From: Hofstenia miamia
Taxonomy: Eukaryota; Xenacoelomorpha; Acoela; Hofsteniidae
Direction: 5' to 3'
DNA length: 28,427 nt
Assembly (NCBI GenBank): GCA_900660155.1
Contig: CABFPE010000277.1
Location: forward strand, 857,921 to 886,347
Shown here: in pieces, positions 8,527-18,645 of the stretch
How positions within the stretch are numbered: the stretch's first letter is position 1
Layout: every line of letters starts with the position of its first letter
The notes under the pieces: model-generated
Database searches by the model: none
The model's input: the letters and a program-made list of their open reading frames with translations, nothing else
What the model was told of the DNA's origin: nothing
Translations under genes and position numbers: made by a program

Positions 8527-9405
8527 GAACGAAGATTGAGGCCAAATGCTTTCAGAGGAATAACCATGCCCCAGAATCCTCGATAGTAAGAGGGCGCAAT
8601 CTAGCTTGATCACAAATTTCAAGTGCTTGACCAAAAATTTCGTCAATTGGACTTTGTCAAACTTATAGTGAAAAGCTTTCTGAGTGTGCTCTTGAGGCAA
8701 TCCTTCTGACCCAGTTAGGGAAAAGAAGAGCGATAATTAGTGAAATCCACAGAATTGGTAATATCTGCATTGGTGAGTTGTTCAAACAAATCTTAAACTT
8801 TAAGACAGAACCCAAATAATCACAAAGATGCTGGTCACAGGTACAACCTTAACCAAAGCCTCCCATTTTGATAGGGAAAGATGCTTGATTCCATGCAATG
8901 TTAGGAAGTGGTGACCTGATGATGCATGAAGTAGCATCCCCTAAGGATTCATCAAATTACCTTAAAATAATCTCACTATTAGCAGAGGGGGGAGTAGATC
9001 TCAATGGATAAGTAAGTTTTGGAGTACTAAGACACACATTAAAAATACCCATGACGAATTGAAGATCTCCGAGCTCACCAAGGCTTTCTAGACATGCCTG
9101 AGCTTTTTTAGACTATTTCCTGAGAAGCAGTTGCATATACTGGCTATCACCAACTGTGACACCAGGTAGTTCAAAACCCTGGGAATACTTGAGTCTACGT
9201 TTGAAAATTCTGTGGGACTCTACAAATTACACTTTCTCAGGTTGACTTGAAGGCCCAAAGAAGAACCCCATTCATGAATGATTGTAAGACAACTAGATAG
9301 AGAATTTTCGCTACCACTACATAGTCCATCATCCAGGTACCATCTATTAAAGATAAACTCAGGATGTTCTAAGCTGATGTGCTCTATAAATTGTTAAAGA
9401 GTAAT
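8527..9405 (-). pseudogene. Retroelement reverse transcriptase region (YLDD type)
   Basis: Minus-strand reading. It opens with IEHISLEHPEFIFNRWYLDD (the WYLDDG at 9325-9342 is the RT motif C with two catalytic Asp), followed by LTIIHEWGSSLGLQVNLRKC (motif D/E region). Shifted frames then give a G-x-x-x-GDSQYMQLLLRKQ stretch, a leucine-rich SLGELGDLQFVMGIFNVCLS, ITWNQASFPIKMGGFG-like sequence near 8870, and GAWLFLLKAFGLNLRSSE next to the MITE at 8518. This order (YLDD, LGEL, GGFG/GGLG, then the ALDxTV domain) matches one family of RT polyproteins found widely in invertebrates. Several stops and frameshifts are present, and everything N-terminal to motif C is missing here (see 14760-15310). The family name is uncertain; it is not the same as the LINE at 9966-14552. 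Confidence 0.75.
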
Positions 9406-9664
9406 TCTTTGATTATATTATGCTAAAATTAATAGTTCCTATATACAGTAATTGTAAAAAAAACCACAAGTTTCACATGTACTCACATGAAATCACCAAG
9501 TGTATAGTTAGGAAACAGTGTGCATAAATCTACAAGATAAATATTTTGAATTAATAACAAAGCTTTTACAAAGAATTTGAGAGGTAGAACCACTAGAAAT
9601 TTTGTAAAACAAGTACAAATAATAATGTTCCACCAACAAAGCAGAAATCAATGATTATAAATTT
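9406..9664. other. Spacer between retroelement and tandem repeat
   Basis: AT-rich, no coding signal. The retroelement homology ends abruptly near 9405, probably a truncation or insertion junction. Confidence 0.5.
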
Positions 9665-9890
9665 TGTCATGTATACTAATAAAAAATGTGTGCAAACAAG
9701 TAAGCATGCAAACTAAATCAATCTCATAAATATATAGCATTTGATTAGTCAGCTATTAATGTCATGTATATTAACAAAAAATGTGTGCAAACAAGTAAGC
9801 ATGCAAACTAAATCAATCTCATAAATATATAGCATTTGATTAGTCAGCTCTTAATGTCATGTATATTAACAAAAAATGTGTGCAAACAAG
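9665..9890. repeat. 95-bp tandem repeat, 2.4 copies
   Basis: Unit starts TGTCATGTATA at 9665, 9760 and 9855, a spacing of exactly 95 bases. Copies 1 and 2 differ at only a few positions; the third stops after 36 bases. It lies just before the LINE. Confidence 0.9.
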
Positions 9891-9965
9891 GTAAACTAAA
9901 TTGAACCCATTATGGTGGGAGATTGTTAAACAGTAAGACTTATTTTTTGCTTAATTAACAATCAT

Positions 9966-11085
9966 ATGCATTATTCAGAAATTCTAAAAGATAGTCCTTT
10001 TATAGAGGATGGATGAATAAACGCGCTATTTTGAGATTTTTCTAATCTTGATGACTTTATTAATGAACTNTCCTCTTATAGAGGATGGACGAATAAACGC
10101 GCTATTTAAAGATTTTTCTAATCTTGATGACTTTATAAATGAACTAAAATTATCAGATGCATTAAAACTTGAATATGAAGATATTGTTTGTGGCATAAAG
10201 TCGAAATTCATTAAATGCTTGAAAAATCAATATGAAAATGTAAAATTGAGTAATACTATTACTACAATCAAAGAATTTCAACATTCGAAGATATTTAAGC
10301 CAAAATTAGTCATTTCAAGTAATAATTTAAAAAATGATGATGGTAGTTTAAATGAAAAAGAATGCAAAAAAATTGTTCAAAATGTTGAAAAGTCAATTAA
10401 AAATTTGGGAACTAAAGGGCCAAGTGTAGAACAAATGAAATTAAATGACAAAAATGATATTATCTTACTTTGTAAATCTGATGAAGATGCAAATATTAAA
10501 GAAAAAGCACTTGGTAAATTGAGGAACATAAACATAAAAAAATCGATCAAACTTATGCCAAAAATCAAGATTACTAATATACCTTTATATGAAGACGTAA
10601 CTAACTTTAAGGAATTTAAATCTAAACTATTTGCTGATAATGAAAATATTCTCAAGGATTTTGAAATGGAACATTGTGAATTAATATACAGTAATGTTAA
10701 CAATTATAGCAAATGCAAAGAAATAATAATGAAGGTTTCAGCAAAATTGAGACATGTACTGGTTGGAAAAAAATTAAAGCTTGGTTTTGGAATTGTTCGT
10801 ACTTTTGATCATTATTATGTAAGAAAATGTAGTAACTGTGGTGAATTTGGTCATTCTACAAAGGTATGTTCAATGAAAACATCTAACTGTATGTACTGCA
10901 TGGATAATCACAACTATAAAAATTGTCCAGTTAAAAATGCTAAGGAAATGCATAAATGCATCAACTGCAAAAATTCAAATATGTTTCAGAAATCACATAG
11001 TAACCATAACGCATTTAGTAAAGAGTGTCCTTTATATAAAAATCAAATGCAGTTAACTATTTTGAAGACCAATCATGAATTGTAA
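9966..11085 (+). CDS. LINE ORF1, zinc-knuckle nucleic-acid-binding protein
   Basis: ORF1 protein of the LINE, expected to coat the element RNA. The best start is ATG 9966 (MHYSEILKDS), which runs in frame into a block at 9995-10069. That block is then repeated after a single N (10071-10145), with one copy holding a stop, so the reading as assembled is broken there. From 10072 the frame is open to TAA 11083-11085, about 338 codons. The body is Lys/Asn-rich. The C-terminal part has three Cys/His clusters: CSNCGEFGHSTKVC (C-x2-C-x4-H-x4-C, near 10829), CMYCMDNHNYKNC, and a longer CINC-x13-HSNHNAFSKEC. This pattern, ending in C-P-x-Y, is typical of ORF1 in Jockey/CR1/I-like LINEs. ORF2 begins at ATG 11075 inside the ORF1 stop region, consistent with reinitiation (inferred). 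Confidence 0.82.
9995..10145 (+). other. Unmerged contig overlap around a single N
   Basis: 9995-10069 and 10071-10145 are 75-base near-identical copies on either side of N at 10070 (about 4 differences). This is the pattern left when a scaffolder joins overlapping contigs without merging them. Confidence 0.8.
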
Positions 11086-14000
11086 TAAAAGTGCATATGA
11101 AAATATCATACCCTGCAACAAAGTAAATGAAAAAATTGTAACTAAGAAGAATAAATTAAAATTAGTAAATACCAATTTCCAGAGTATTGTGAATAAAGTT
11201 GATAAATTTTACGATCTAATTCAGAATTTTGATGACAGTACAATCATTGGCGTGACGGAAACTTGGTTAAAATCTAATGACCACTTAAGAAGCTTAAATG
11301 ACAAATTTTTGATCTTACGAAGAGATAGAAGACAAGATTTAACACATAAAACTAGAGGTGGTGGTGTTTTACTAAATATACCACGCAAATTCAAACCAAT
11401 AATCAGAGATGATATTTCTGAAAATGATTCTGAATTTGATAGCTTATGGGTTCAATTTAATATATGTGGAGTCTGTTATTTGATCAATATAAGTTATTGT
11501 AGTAAGAAACAATCATTTCAAGCTTTTGAAGAAAATTTATACAAAGAAATTTGCATTGCAAATCAAACAACAAACTTAGTTATTATTATGGGTGATTATA
11601 ACCAAAATTATTTGTGAAATTGAAAAAAGGAAAATTAACGATTTAATTGATGTCTTTAATATGGAAGTTCTAAATAAAAATATACCAACGCATATAAACT
11701 TTGTTAAGTCGTCTTTGATTGATTATATCATTACTGACATCTCAAGCATTAAGACATATGAAGTTTTTGTTACAGATTTTTTCATATCAGACCATTTACT
11801 GACATGTGCAATATTGGATAATATAAAGACTCAAACAGATTCACTGATATATTCCACTAAAAGATTTTATTCAAAGACTTTACCTTAACAACAAAAAATT
11901 TTTGAAGGAATTGATCAACTTAAATTGGAATGATTATTACTTTGGAACAACAGTGGATCAAAAAATGATATTTATAATTGATAATTTAACAAGTATTTAT
12001 CATAAGCTTTGTCCTATTATAAAGATTCAAAAACACAACGTAAAGAATAGTAACAAAACGTGGAAGATATGGATATCTAAAGAAACGAAAGAATGCATTA
12101 GAAAAAAGCATAAGGCATATGCAATTTTTTGTCAAAGCAGATCAAAAGCCAACTATGATCATTATAAAACATTAAGAAATAAAGCCTCAACAAAATGTAA
12201 TTTTGATCTACAAGCTTTTTTACAAAAATATTTTAATGAAAAAAAATCTATTAAACAAAAGTGGTCATTTATTTCGAATTTTTTAAATTTTAAAGAACAA
12301 AATGAAATTCCTTATATAATAAATGATAATGGTGAATATATTACAAATGACAAAGAAATTAGTAGTATTTTAAATGAAAGATTTGTGAAACTAGGAATGA
12401 ATGACAACCTAAATACAAAGTTTAAACATTTAGATCATAAGCATCACAATATTAGAAAACTTGATGATCCCTATAAACCAAGATTTATAACATTAGTAGA
12501 ATTTTACAAAGAAACAAAGAAAATTAATTGGAACAAAGCAAAAGGTCATTGTGAATTCCTCCTTGGTTATTGAAAGGTGCCTTGTGTATTTTATTGAGAC
12601 CTTTGTGTGACTTAATTAATTAATGCTTGGCAGAATCAAGTTACCCTAATTACTTAAAAATTGCTAAAGTTAAACCAATATATGAAAAGGGAAGAAAAGA
12701 TCTTGCAGAAAATTACCAACCAATTTTAGTATTAACAATAATTAATAAAATATTTGAAAAATTATTATTCAACCAAATTAACCTATATGTGGAACAAAAT
12801 GAATTAATGCCAAAACATCTGTTTGGATTTCAAAAAGATACCTCTACAAATGATGCCTTACTTTATGCTGTTGAAGACTGGAGATCAAAATTAGATAGGA
12901 ATGAAAAAATATATATAGCATCATTAGATATTTCAAAGGCATTTAATTCAATAAACCATTCAATTTTATTGGAAAAGTTAAAGCAGATTTATAATTTTAG
13001 TGATTCATTAATAGAATTATTAAATAGTTATTTAAGTAATAGATATCAGTATGTGAAACTCAATGAAGAAATATCAAATTCATTAGAAATAAACAATGGA
13101 GTACCACAAAGATCAGTACTGGGTCCATTACTATTTAAGTTATATGTAAATGATATGGATCAGCACATTAATAGTAATCATGTACAATTTGCAGATGATA
13201 CTCTTATTTATTGTAATGATATTTTAAATTTACAGGAAAATGTTGAAAAATTGAAATCATTCTTTAATAATAATTTGGTAAAACTAAATATTGAAAAAAC
13301 TATATTTATGGTAATTAAGAATAGAAGAAATGAATCAACATTAGAAAGTATTAAGATATGTAACAACATTATTCAGGAATCACCAAAAATGAAATATTTG
13401 GGAGTAGTAATTGATAATAATTTGAATTTTGAAGACAAGGCAAACAACATCATAAAGAAAGTGGCATATGGCATAAGATCAATTCAAAAAATTGGAAAGT
13501 ATATAGCAATAGAATGGAAGGTAATACTCTTTTGATCACTTGTTTTATCCAATTTCTTGTACTCATTTTGTTTATTAATGAACTTAAATAAAAATGCAAA
13601 ATTGAAATTAGAGAAAATATTTAAATGGGGGAATAAACATAATTAGCAACAAAAATAAAAAAGAAATAATGTGTAAATATCATCTAAGATCATTAGAAGC
13701 TCTTCAATTTCAAAAAGATACCTCTACAAATGATGCCTTACTTTATGCTGTTGAAGACTGGAGATCAAAATTAGATAGGAATGAAAAAATATACATAGCA
13801 TTATTAGATATTTCAAAGGCATTTAATTCAATAAACCATTCAATTTTATTGGAAAAGTTAAAGCAGATTTATAATTTTAGTGATTCATTAATAGAATTAT
13901 TAAATAGTTATTTAAGTAATAGATATCAGTATGTGAAACTCAANTCTTGTACTCATCTTGTTTATTAACGAACTTAAATAAAAAGGCAAAATCGAAATTA

Positions 14001-14373
14001 GAGAAAATATTTAAATGGGGGAATAAACATAATTAGCAACAAAAATAAAAAAGAAATAATGTGTAAATATCATCTAAGATCATTAGAAGCTCTTCAAAAT
14101 ATTAGATGTTTATCAATATTTTGGAAAAGAAAATCAAACATTTCTAATCATTTAAATCAAAGAACAATTACATTTGGTAAAACTAAGTATAATAGAAAAG
14201 TAATGAAAAACGGATTCCTAAATTATTCAATATCACTATAGAACAAACTGGATTACAGTACAAGAAGTGAAAAAATTTTTACAATATTTAAGAAGTTGAA
14301 AAACATGATTACACAACAAAATATCAATTATCTGACTAATTATAGAATAAGATGTGCAACTCAAGAACAATAA
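11075..14373 (+). pseudogene. LINE ORF2: endonuclease plus reverse transcriptase, broken
   Basis: Domain 1, endonuclease (11075 to about 11870): TNFQSIVNK, VTETWL (catalytic Glu), RGGGVLL, MGDYNQ (metal-binding Asp/Asn), then, after a frameshift near 11612, FFISDHLL (catalytic SDH). A linker follows (11902-12573, NKTWKIWISKETKE-like). Domain 2, reverse transcriptase (12627-13535): KVKPIYEKGRKDLAENYQPI, LASLDISKAF-like motif A (IASLDISKAFNSINH), GVPQRSVLGPLLF (motif B, with the usual Gly changed to Arg), QFADDTLIY (motif C), KMKYLGVVID. The frame breaks at 13533 and resumes in pieces (LVLSNFLYSFCLLMNL at about 13542). The C-terminal tail is at 14059-14373, with a TAG at 14239 inside a WNKL-like motif. 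At least four frame breaks are present. It copies element RNA by target-primed reverse transcription when intact; this copy cannot. Confidence 0.87.
13553..14098 (+). other. Duplicated LINE segment around a single N (likely misjoin)
   Basis: 13553-13706 is repeated at 13945-14098 with about 3 percent difference. Between them 13707-13943 repeats part of the RT gene (12827-13063, two differences noted). N at 13944 sits at the junction. Either two LINE copies or two alleles were joined, or a real rearrangement was bridged. Confidence 0.75.
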
Positions 14374-14531
14374 GTACAAATATTTATTAAGTTATATGTA
14401 ATTTATAAACTTAACCAAGAAACCAACATTTACTGACATAACTAAGCTCATATGAAGAAACATGCATTATTTATGTTCTTAATAAGTTTGTAAACTTAAT
14501 ACATGTATATGTACGTGAAAACTTAAATATA

Positions 14532-14552
14532 TGTTGTTGTTGTTGTTGTTGT
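14532..14552 (+). repeat. (TGT)n tail of LINE
   Basis: Seven TGT units directly after the LINE 3' region. Likely the 3' terminal microsatellite of the element. Confidence 0.75.
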
Positions 14553-14759
14553 AAATAAGTGAGTCACTATAGCAAGCAAATGTTCATGAAGAATTGTAAG
14601 ATAAACTAAAATGCCCCCCCATAAATATTGCAGGGTTACTAAAGAATGCGTCAGTAATTACATCACCACTAGTACACATTGTAACACTCCCATCAGTATC
14701 CATGAATCAGCTATTATGTAAGAGTGTCTGGAAAATGATAAAAGTGGGATCTCCCCTTG

Positions 14760-15310
14760 ACATATTCCCCTACTAATCAGCCAGGACCAGATGCTGTACC
14801 TTTAAGAAAACTTTTGAAGGCTTTTAAAACTGAGGTGACATGCAACTGATAAGATGGAATGATATTATAAAATGTAGTAGCTCATCTTGCCGAAGGAGAA
14901 AAGACTCAAGTGTAGCATGTGTTTGGGCATTAGCTGGATGCCAGTTGAAATAAGTGCTTTGGCTGCTCTAACATAAAGACCTAACTATGCAAGAGTCTTA
15001 GTTCTTCTAATTCTAATTCCATCATTATCAGATCAAAACACTGAGCACTTAGATTTTATCCAAGTCAATTCATGTCAGCCAGAGTCTAACATAATCATGA
15101 TCTTTAAAACTTTTTTTTTATTTTCAATAATGCGTTTTCTTCCAGCTCTTTGACAGCATTTAAAACTGCTTTGGGAAACATGAATAATTTTGTCCAGTTT
15201 TTAGTATTGGCAGGGTCCATACAACATCTATCAATTACAGACTGCAATATGTTGGATCTATTATTTCTGATAGCAACTGGTGTGTGTTGAATAGTAGCCA
15301 CATTTGCTAA
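14760..15310 (-). pseudogene. Retroelement polyprotein, N-terminal region
   Basis: Minus-strand reading. From 15301 down: NILQSVIDRCCMDPANTKNW then TKLFMFPKAVLNAVKELEE. After a frame change, AAKALISTGIQPANAQTHAT at about 14935. Then VTSVLKAFKSFLKGTASGPG just before a stop near 14783. The order NW-x-x-LF-x-FP-x-x-VL, then A-x-AL-x-S-x-G, then a SF-x-x-G-(T/S)-A-x-GPD-like block is the usual N-terminal layout of the RT polyproteins whose RT and C-terminal parts resemble 7440-9405 on the same strand. The RT domain should start right after SGPG but is lost. It could be the other half of the 7440-9405 element, separated by the LINE. Confidence is moderate because motifs are short and diverged. Confidence 0.55.
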
Positions 15311-16060
15311 GAAAATAAGAGAGAGGAGTTTAAGATCACTTGATTTAATAGATAAAGTGCTTCATAACTTCAGTTTAAACATAGCTGTTATCTGTGCCTG
15401 ATAGAGATATATAATCACCATTTTCATCAATTCCAACTATTTCTTTTTTCCTTGTTACTTTCATAATTATGTGTACAACTATGAATCATTTGATTTTAAA
15501 TCATATCTTGTAATCAGCAATGCAAATATATTCCAACTGCACAAGTTCCCACAAAGAATTCTTAAAAACGCTGTTCTTTTCATTTTTCCTGAATTAAAAA
15601 TTAACCATACAAATCTATATCATTTCGTTAAATTCAAATATTTCAAATATTCTTAATTATTTTTTAGTATTCCATGTATTGTACAAAGATATCCAAACAA
15701 ATATCGTCAAAATATGAAGCTGTGTGTCAATCATTATTTGTTCCATATGAATGCTCTATGTTTTACAAGTATGAATTAATTGAAAGCAAGCATTTCAATT
15801 CCTACAGTTTCATATATGATGTTTAATAAATTATTCTAAAGTGAACACACCACTGAAAATCAGTAGATGCACTATAATCCCTTAACCTCTACTGTAATTC
15901 AATCACTAACTGAACCTCATAACTAAAATCCTCCCGTCCTGAAACTGAGCACAGCTTCAGCCAGAAAACTCCTTAAGCTTTACTGCTGTAATCTTTTAAG
16001 AATTGAATCCTCAAACAATCAAATTAGTGATCAACTTGACGTCGAATAACTAACAAATGT
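15311..16060. other. Spacer without a recognisable gene
   Basis: AT-rich, with only short accidental reading frames. Confidence 0.45.
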
Positions 16061-16068
16061 GAAATGTG
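16061..16068. repeat. Candidate hAT target duplication, left
   Basis: GAAATGTG; matches CAAATGTG at 19451-19458 in 7 of 8 bases. Confidence 0.55.
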
Positions 16069-16288
16069 CATGTTTGTCCATTTGAATTGGAATGTAATTG
16101 GATGCCAATTGAACATTGGAATTGGATTGGAATTCGTTACACAAATGAAATTTGCTATTCATTGGATTCCAATTGGATTTTAATTTGAACTATTTTACAA
16201 AAATTTCCAAAACCACAATTTTTTATATATTTTATCCTTCAGTTTGTCTCCTCATGATAAAGCAAAACTTCTCTCTTGTTCTATACCA

Positions 16289-16672
16289 GAAAGTATTTGG
16301 ACTTTCCTTTGCTCCAGCTGAATTCCGAATTTTGCTTTATCAGCTTGGCATCCCCTTAATTGATGATGACAAAAAAATGGCCAAAGTGCTTTATTCGGTG
16401 ATTGTGCTATGTCATGCACAGTTGATGGCGAAAAAATTGCGTGTCATTATCGACTCAGGGATGGTATTTGTGCAAATGCTTCAAAGGGTGCTTCGTCTCC
16501 TGTGCTTGAAAATTCTAACCTCACTGAGTCTTGTGCTCGTACGGGGGCTATCTTTTTACCATGCTGGTCTTCTGGCCGATCAGCCGCTCTAGAAGAGACT
16601 GTAATCAGGTCACTGCAGCCTTCGACAGTTCCTCTTGTAGGTACTAATGCTGGTTATACTCTAGAAGTCTGA
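16289..16672 (+). pseudogene. Retroelement polyprotein C-terminal fragment (second copy)
   Basis: Plus-strand fragment of the same polyprotein type as 7735-8090. LSFAPAEFRILLYQLGIPL (about 16304-16360) is in one frame. After a frame change, SCTVDGEKIACHYRLRDGIC (16412 onward) leads to GAIFLPCWSSGRSAALEETV and SLQPSTVPLVGTNAGYTLEV, ending at TGA 16670-16672. The blocks D-G-E-x-I-x-C/R-H-x-R-L-R-D, F-L-P-x-W-S-x-G-R and AAL-x-x-TV-x-x-LQ align with the 7.8-kb copy in order and spacing. Here the usual A-L-D reads A-L-E-E, so a conserved acid is shifted or lost. The zinc-like CPxC segment expected between the two parts is not recognisable. It is near the edge of the assembly gap; a dead fragment. 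Confidence 0.7.
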
Positions 16673-16689
16673 CAACGGGAAGCTTACTA

Positions 16690-17689
16690 NNNNNNNNNNN
16701 NNNNNNNNNNNNNNNNNNNNNNNNNNNNNNNNNNNNNNNNNNNNNNNNNNNNNNNNNNNNNNNNNNNNNNNNNNNNNNNNNNNNNNNNNNNNNNNNNNNN
16801 NNNNNNNNNNNNNNNNNNNNNNNNNNNNNNNNNNNNNNNNNNNNNNNNNNNNNNNNNNNNNNNNNNNNNNNNNNNNNNNNNNNNNNNNNNNNNNNNNNNN
16901 NNNNNNNNNNNNNNNNNNNNNNNNNNNNNNNNNNNNNNNNNNNNNNNNNNNNNNNNNNNNNNNNNNNNNNNNNNNNNNNNNNNNNNNNNNNNNNNNNNNN
17001 NNNNNNNNNNNNNNNNNNNNNNNNNNNNNNNNNNNNNNNNNNNNNNNNNNNNNNNNNNNNNNNNNNNNNNNNNNNNNNNNNNNNNNNNNNNNNNNNNNNN
17101 NNNNNNNNNNNNNNNNNNNNNNNNNNNNNNNNNNNNNNNNNNNNNNNNNNNNNNNNNNNNNNNNNNNNNNNNNNNNNNNNNNNNNNNNNNNNNNNNNNNN
17201 NNNNNNNNNNNNNNNNNNNNNNNNNNNNNNNNNNNNNNNNNNNNNNNNNNNNNNNNNNNNNNNNNNNNNNNNNNNNNNNNNNNNNNNNNNNNNNNNNNNN
17301 NNNNNNNNNNNNNNNNNNNNNNNNNNNNNNNNNNNNNNNNNNNNNNNNNNNNNNNNNNNNNNNNNNNNNNNNNNNNNNNNNNNNNNNNNNNNNNNNNNNN
17401 NNNNNNNNNNNNNNNNNNNNNNNNNNNNNNNNNNNNNNNNNNNNNNNNNNNNNNNNNNNNNNNNNNNNNNNNNNNNNNNNNNNNNNNNNNNNNNNNNNNN
17501 NNNNNNNNNNNNNNNNNNNNNNNNNNNNNNNNNNNNNNNNNNNNNNNNNNNNNNNNNNNNNNNNNNNNNNNNNNNNNNNNNNNNNNNNNNNNNNNNNNNN
17601 NNNNNNNNNNNNNNNNNNNNNNNNNNNNNNNNNNNNNNNNNNNNNNNNNNNNNNNNNNNNNNNNNNNNNNNNNNNNNNNNNNNNNNNNN
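16690..17689. other. Assembly gap, 1000 N
   Basis: Exactly 1000 N, a conventional length for a gap of unknown or estimated size. Reading frames across it are meaningless. Confidence 0.99.
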
Positions 17690-17920
17690 AGAACACACAT
17701 AATTCAACCTATTAGGTATAAGAAACGAATAATGAAAAATTCATTTCTAAACACAGCTATAAATATGTGGAATGAATTACCAAAATATATTAAACAAATA
17801 AGTAAATTAAAAAACTTTAAAATGAATATTAAAAAATATTTTTGCACTTATAATATAAAAAAACTGAAATGGCGAGGTTATAAATTTTATAATCCTGATT
17901 ACTCTATTAATAGAAACTAG
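17690..17920 (+). pseudogene. LINE ORF2 C-terminal end
   Basis: Reads MKNSFLNTAINMWNELPKYI then QISKLKNFKMNIKKYF and stops at TAG 17918-17920. The pattern F-x5-I-x-x-W-N-x-L-P-x-x-I followed by S/K-L-x-x-F-K-x-x-L/I-K-x-Y/F is the usual C-terminus of CR1/L2/Jockey-type ORF2 proteins. The rest of the element would lie in the N gap. It is not the same sequence as the tail of the LINE at 14059-14373, so it belongs to another family or a diverged copy. A (TTC)n run at 18071-18085 may mark its 3' end. Confidence 0.72.
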
Positions 17921-18070
17921 CAATCGCCATAGCCCAAGTTAACCACTTTTTATTTGTAAATAGTCATTGTTTTCTTTTCTTTGTTTAATTTTGTATTACT
18001 TTCTTGACGCTTTCAGAATTTGTTATCAGTATTTCTATTTATTGTTAAAACAATTTCTGAATATAGATTT

Positions 18071-18085
18071 TTCTTCTTCTTCTTC
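18071..18085. repeat. (TTC)n microsatellite
   Basis: Five TTC units about 150 bases after the LINE ORF2 stop. Possibly the 3' tail of that LINE. Confidence 0.6.
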
Positions 18086-18514
18086 ATATTACTATCAGTG
18101 GAAGCTCTTGGAAGATGGTCACCAATTGCTATCAAAGTATTCTGCAAAATGTCTTTTATGTCTTCTGCCAGGAATGCCTCTCACTATCTGAATACATCTT
18201 CTACATATTTTTTCCAGCAATTGTAAGTAACTTTACAGGGGGAAATGCTTCACTTCTATTATCAAGATATGGTGGTTAGGCTCCAAGCAGTTCATGTTTA
18301 ATCTGTGACATCTGGACCACAAACACTTCAAATAGTGTTATCCACAGCATCTCAACCGTTGCAAAAATCTTCCAGTATCGATCACGCAAAATATCAATCA
18401 CTGCAACGTTAATTATATATGTATTTAATTTTGAATTATTTTGTAATATTTTTTTGTTTTAAAATTATATTGAGATTTCTTAATAATTCCTCATACTATT
18501 AAAATAATTGCTTT
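18086..18514. other. Spacer, no gene supported
   Basis: A minus-strand stretch reads AEDIKDILQNTLIAIGDHLP (about 18105-18165) but has stops on either side and no convincing splice sites. I do not recognise it. Confidence 0.4.
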
Positions 18515-18645
18515 GGACACGAGTCTGATAGTACTAGAACTCTGAGTAGGGATATTTTTATTTGGGTCGAGTCAAGTTGAGTCGGATCAGCCTCTTAAAA
18601 TTCGAGTGGAGTCGGAATTCGAATCTCGAGTCTTTTCTACGGGTA
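18515..18645. repeat. GAGTCGA-rich cluster, left
   Basis: Repeated GAGTC/GACTC-type words (ACGAGTCTG, GGGTCGAGTCAAG, TTGAGTCGG, GTGGAGTCGG, CTCGAGTC). TGGGTCGAGTCAA at 18562-18574 is the exact reverse complement of 19158-19170. Probably subterminal repeats of a DNA transposon. Confidence 0.55.

Larger units (their letters stand above)
9966..14552 (+). mobile_element. Degenerate non-LTR retrotransposon (LINE), CR1/Jockey-like group
   Basis: A two-ORF LINE. ORF1 carries zinc knuckles, and ORF2 encodes an apurinic-type endonuclease, a reverse transcriptase and a C-terminal WN-x-L-type tail. The two frames overlap by 11 bases (11075-11085). The element ends in a (TGT)n tail at 14532-14552, as in several LINE clades that end in short microsatellites rather than poly(A). 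ORF2 is broken by frameshifts and stops. Two single-N joins (10070, 13944) with flanking near-duplicates inflate its length in this assembly. The start given is the first supported ATG; the true 5' end may lie further left. The clade assignment is by overall layout and moderate. Confidence 0.85.

Noticed and set aside
10377..10703. Minus-strand frame opposite LINE ORF1
   Set aside because: A shadow of the Lys/Asn-rich ORF1; hydrophobic composition follows from the reverse complement.
16644..17707. Long minus-strand reading frames
   Set aside because: They consist almost entirely of N from the assembly gap.
18100..18240. Minus-strand stretch AEDIKDILQNTLIAIGDHLP as a possible exon
   Set aside because: Stops close on both sides and no matching donor and acceptor in phase.
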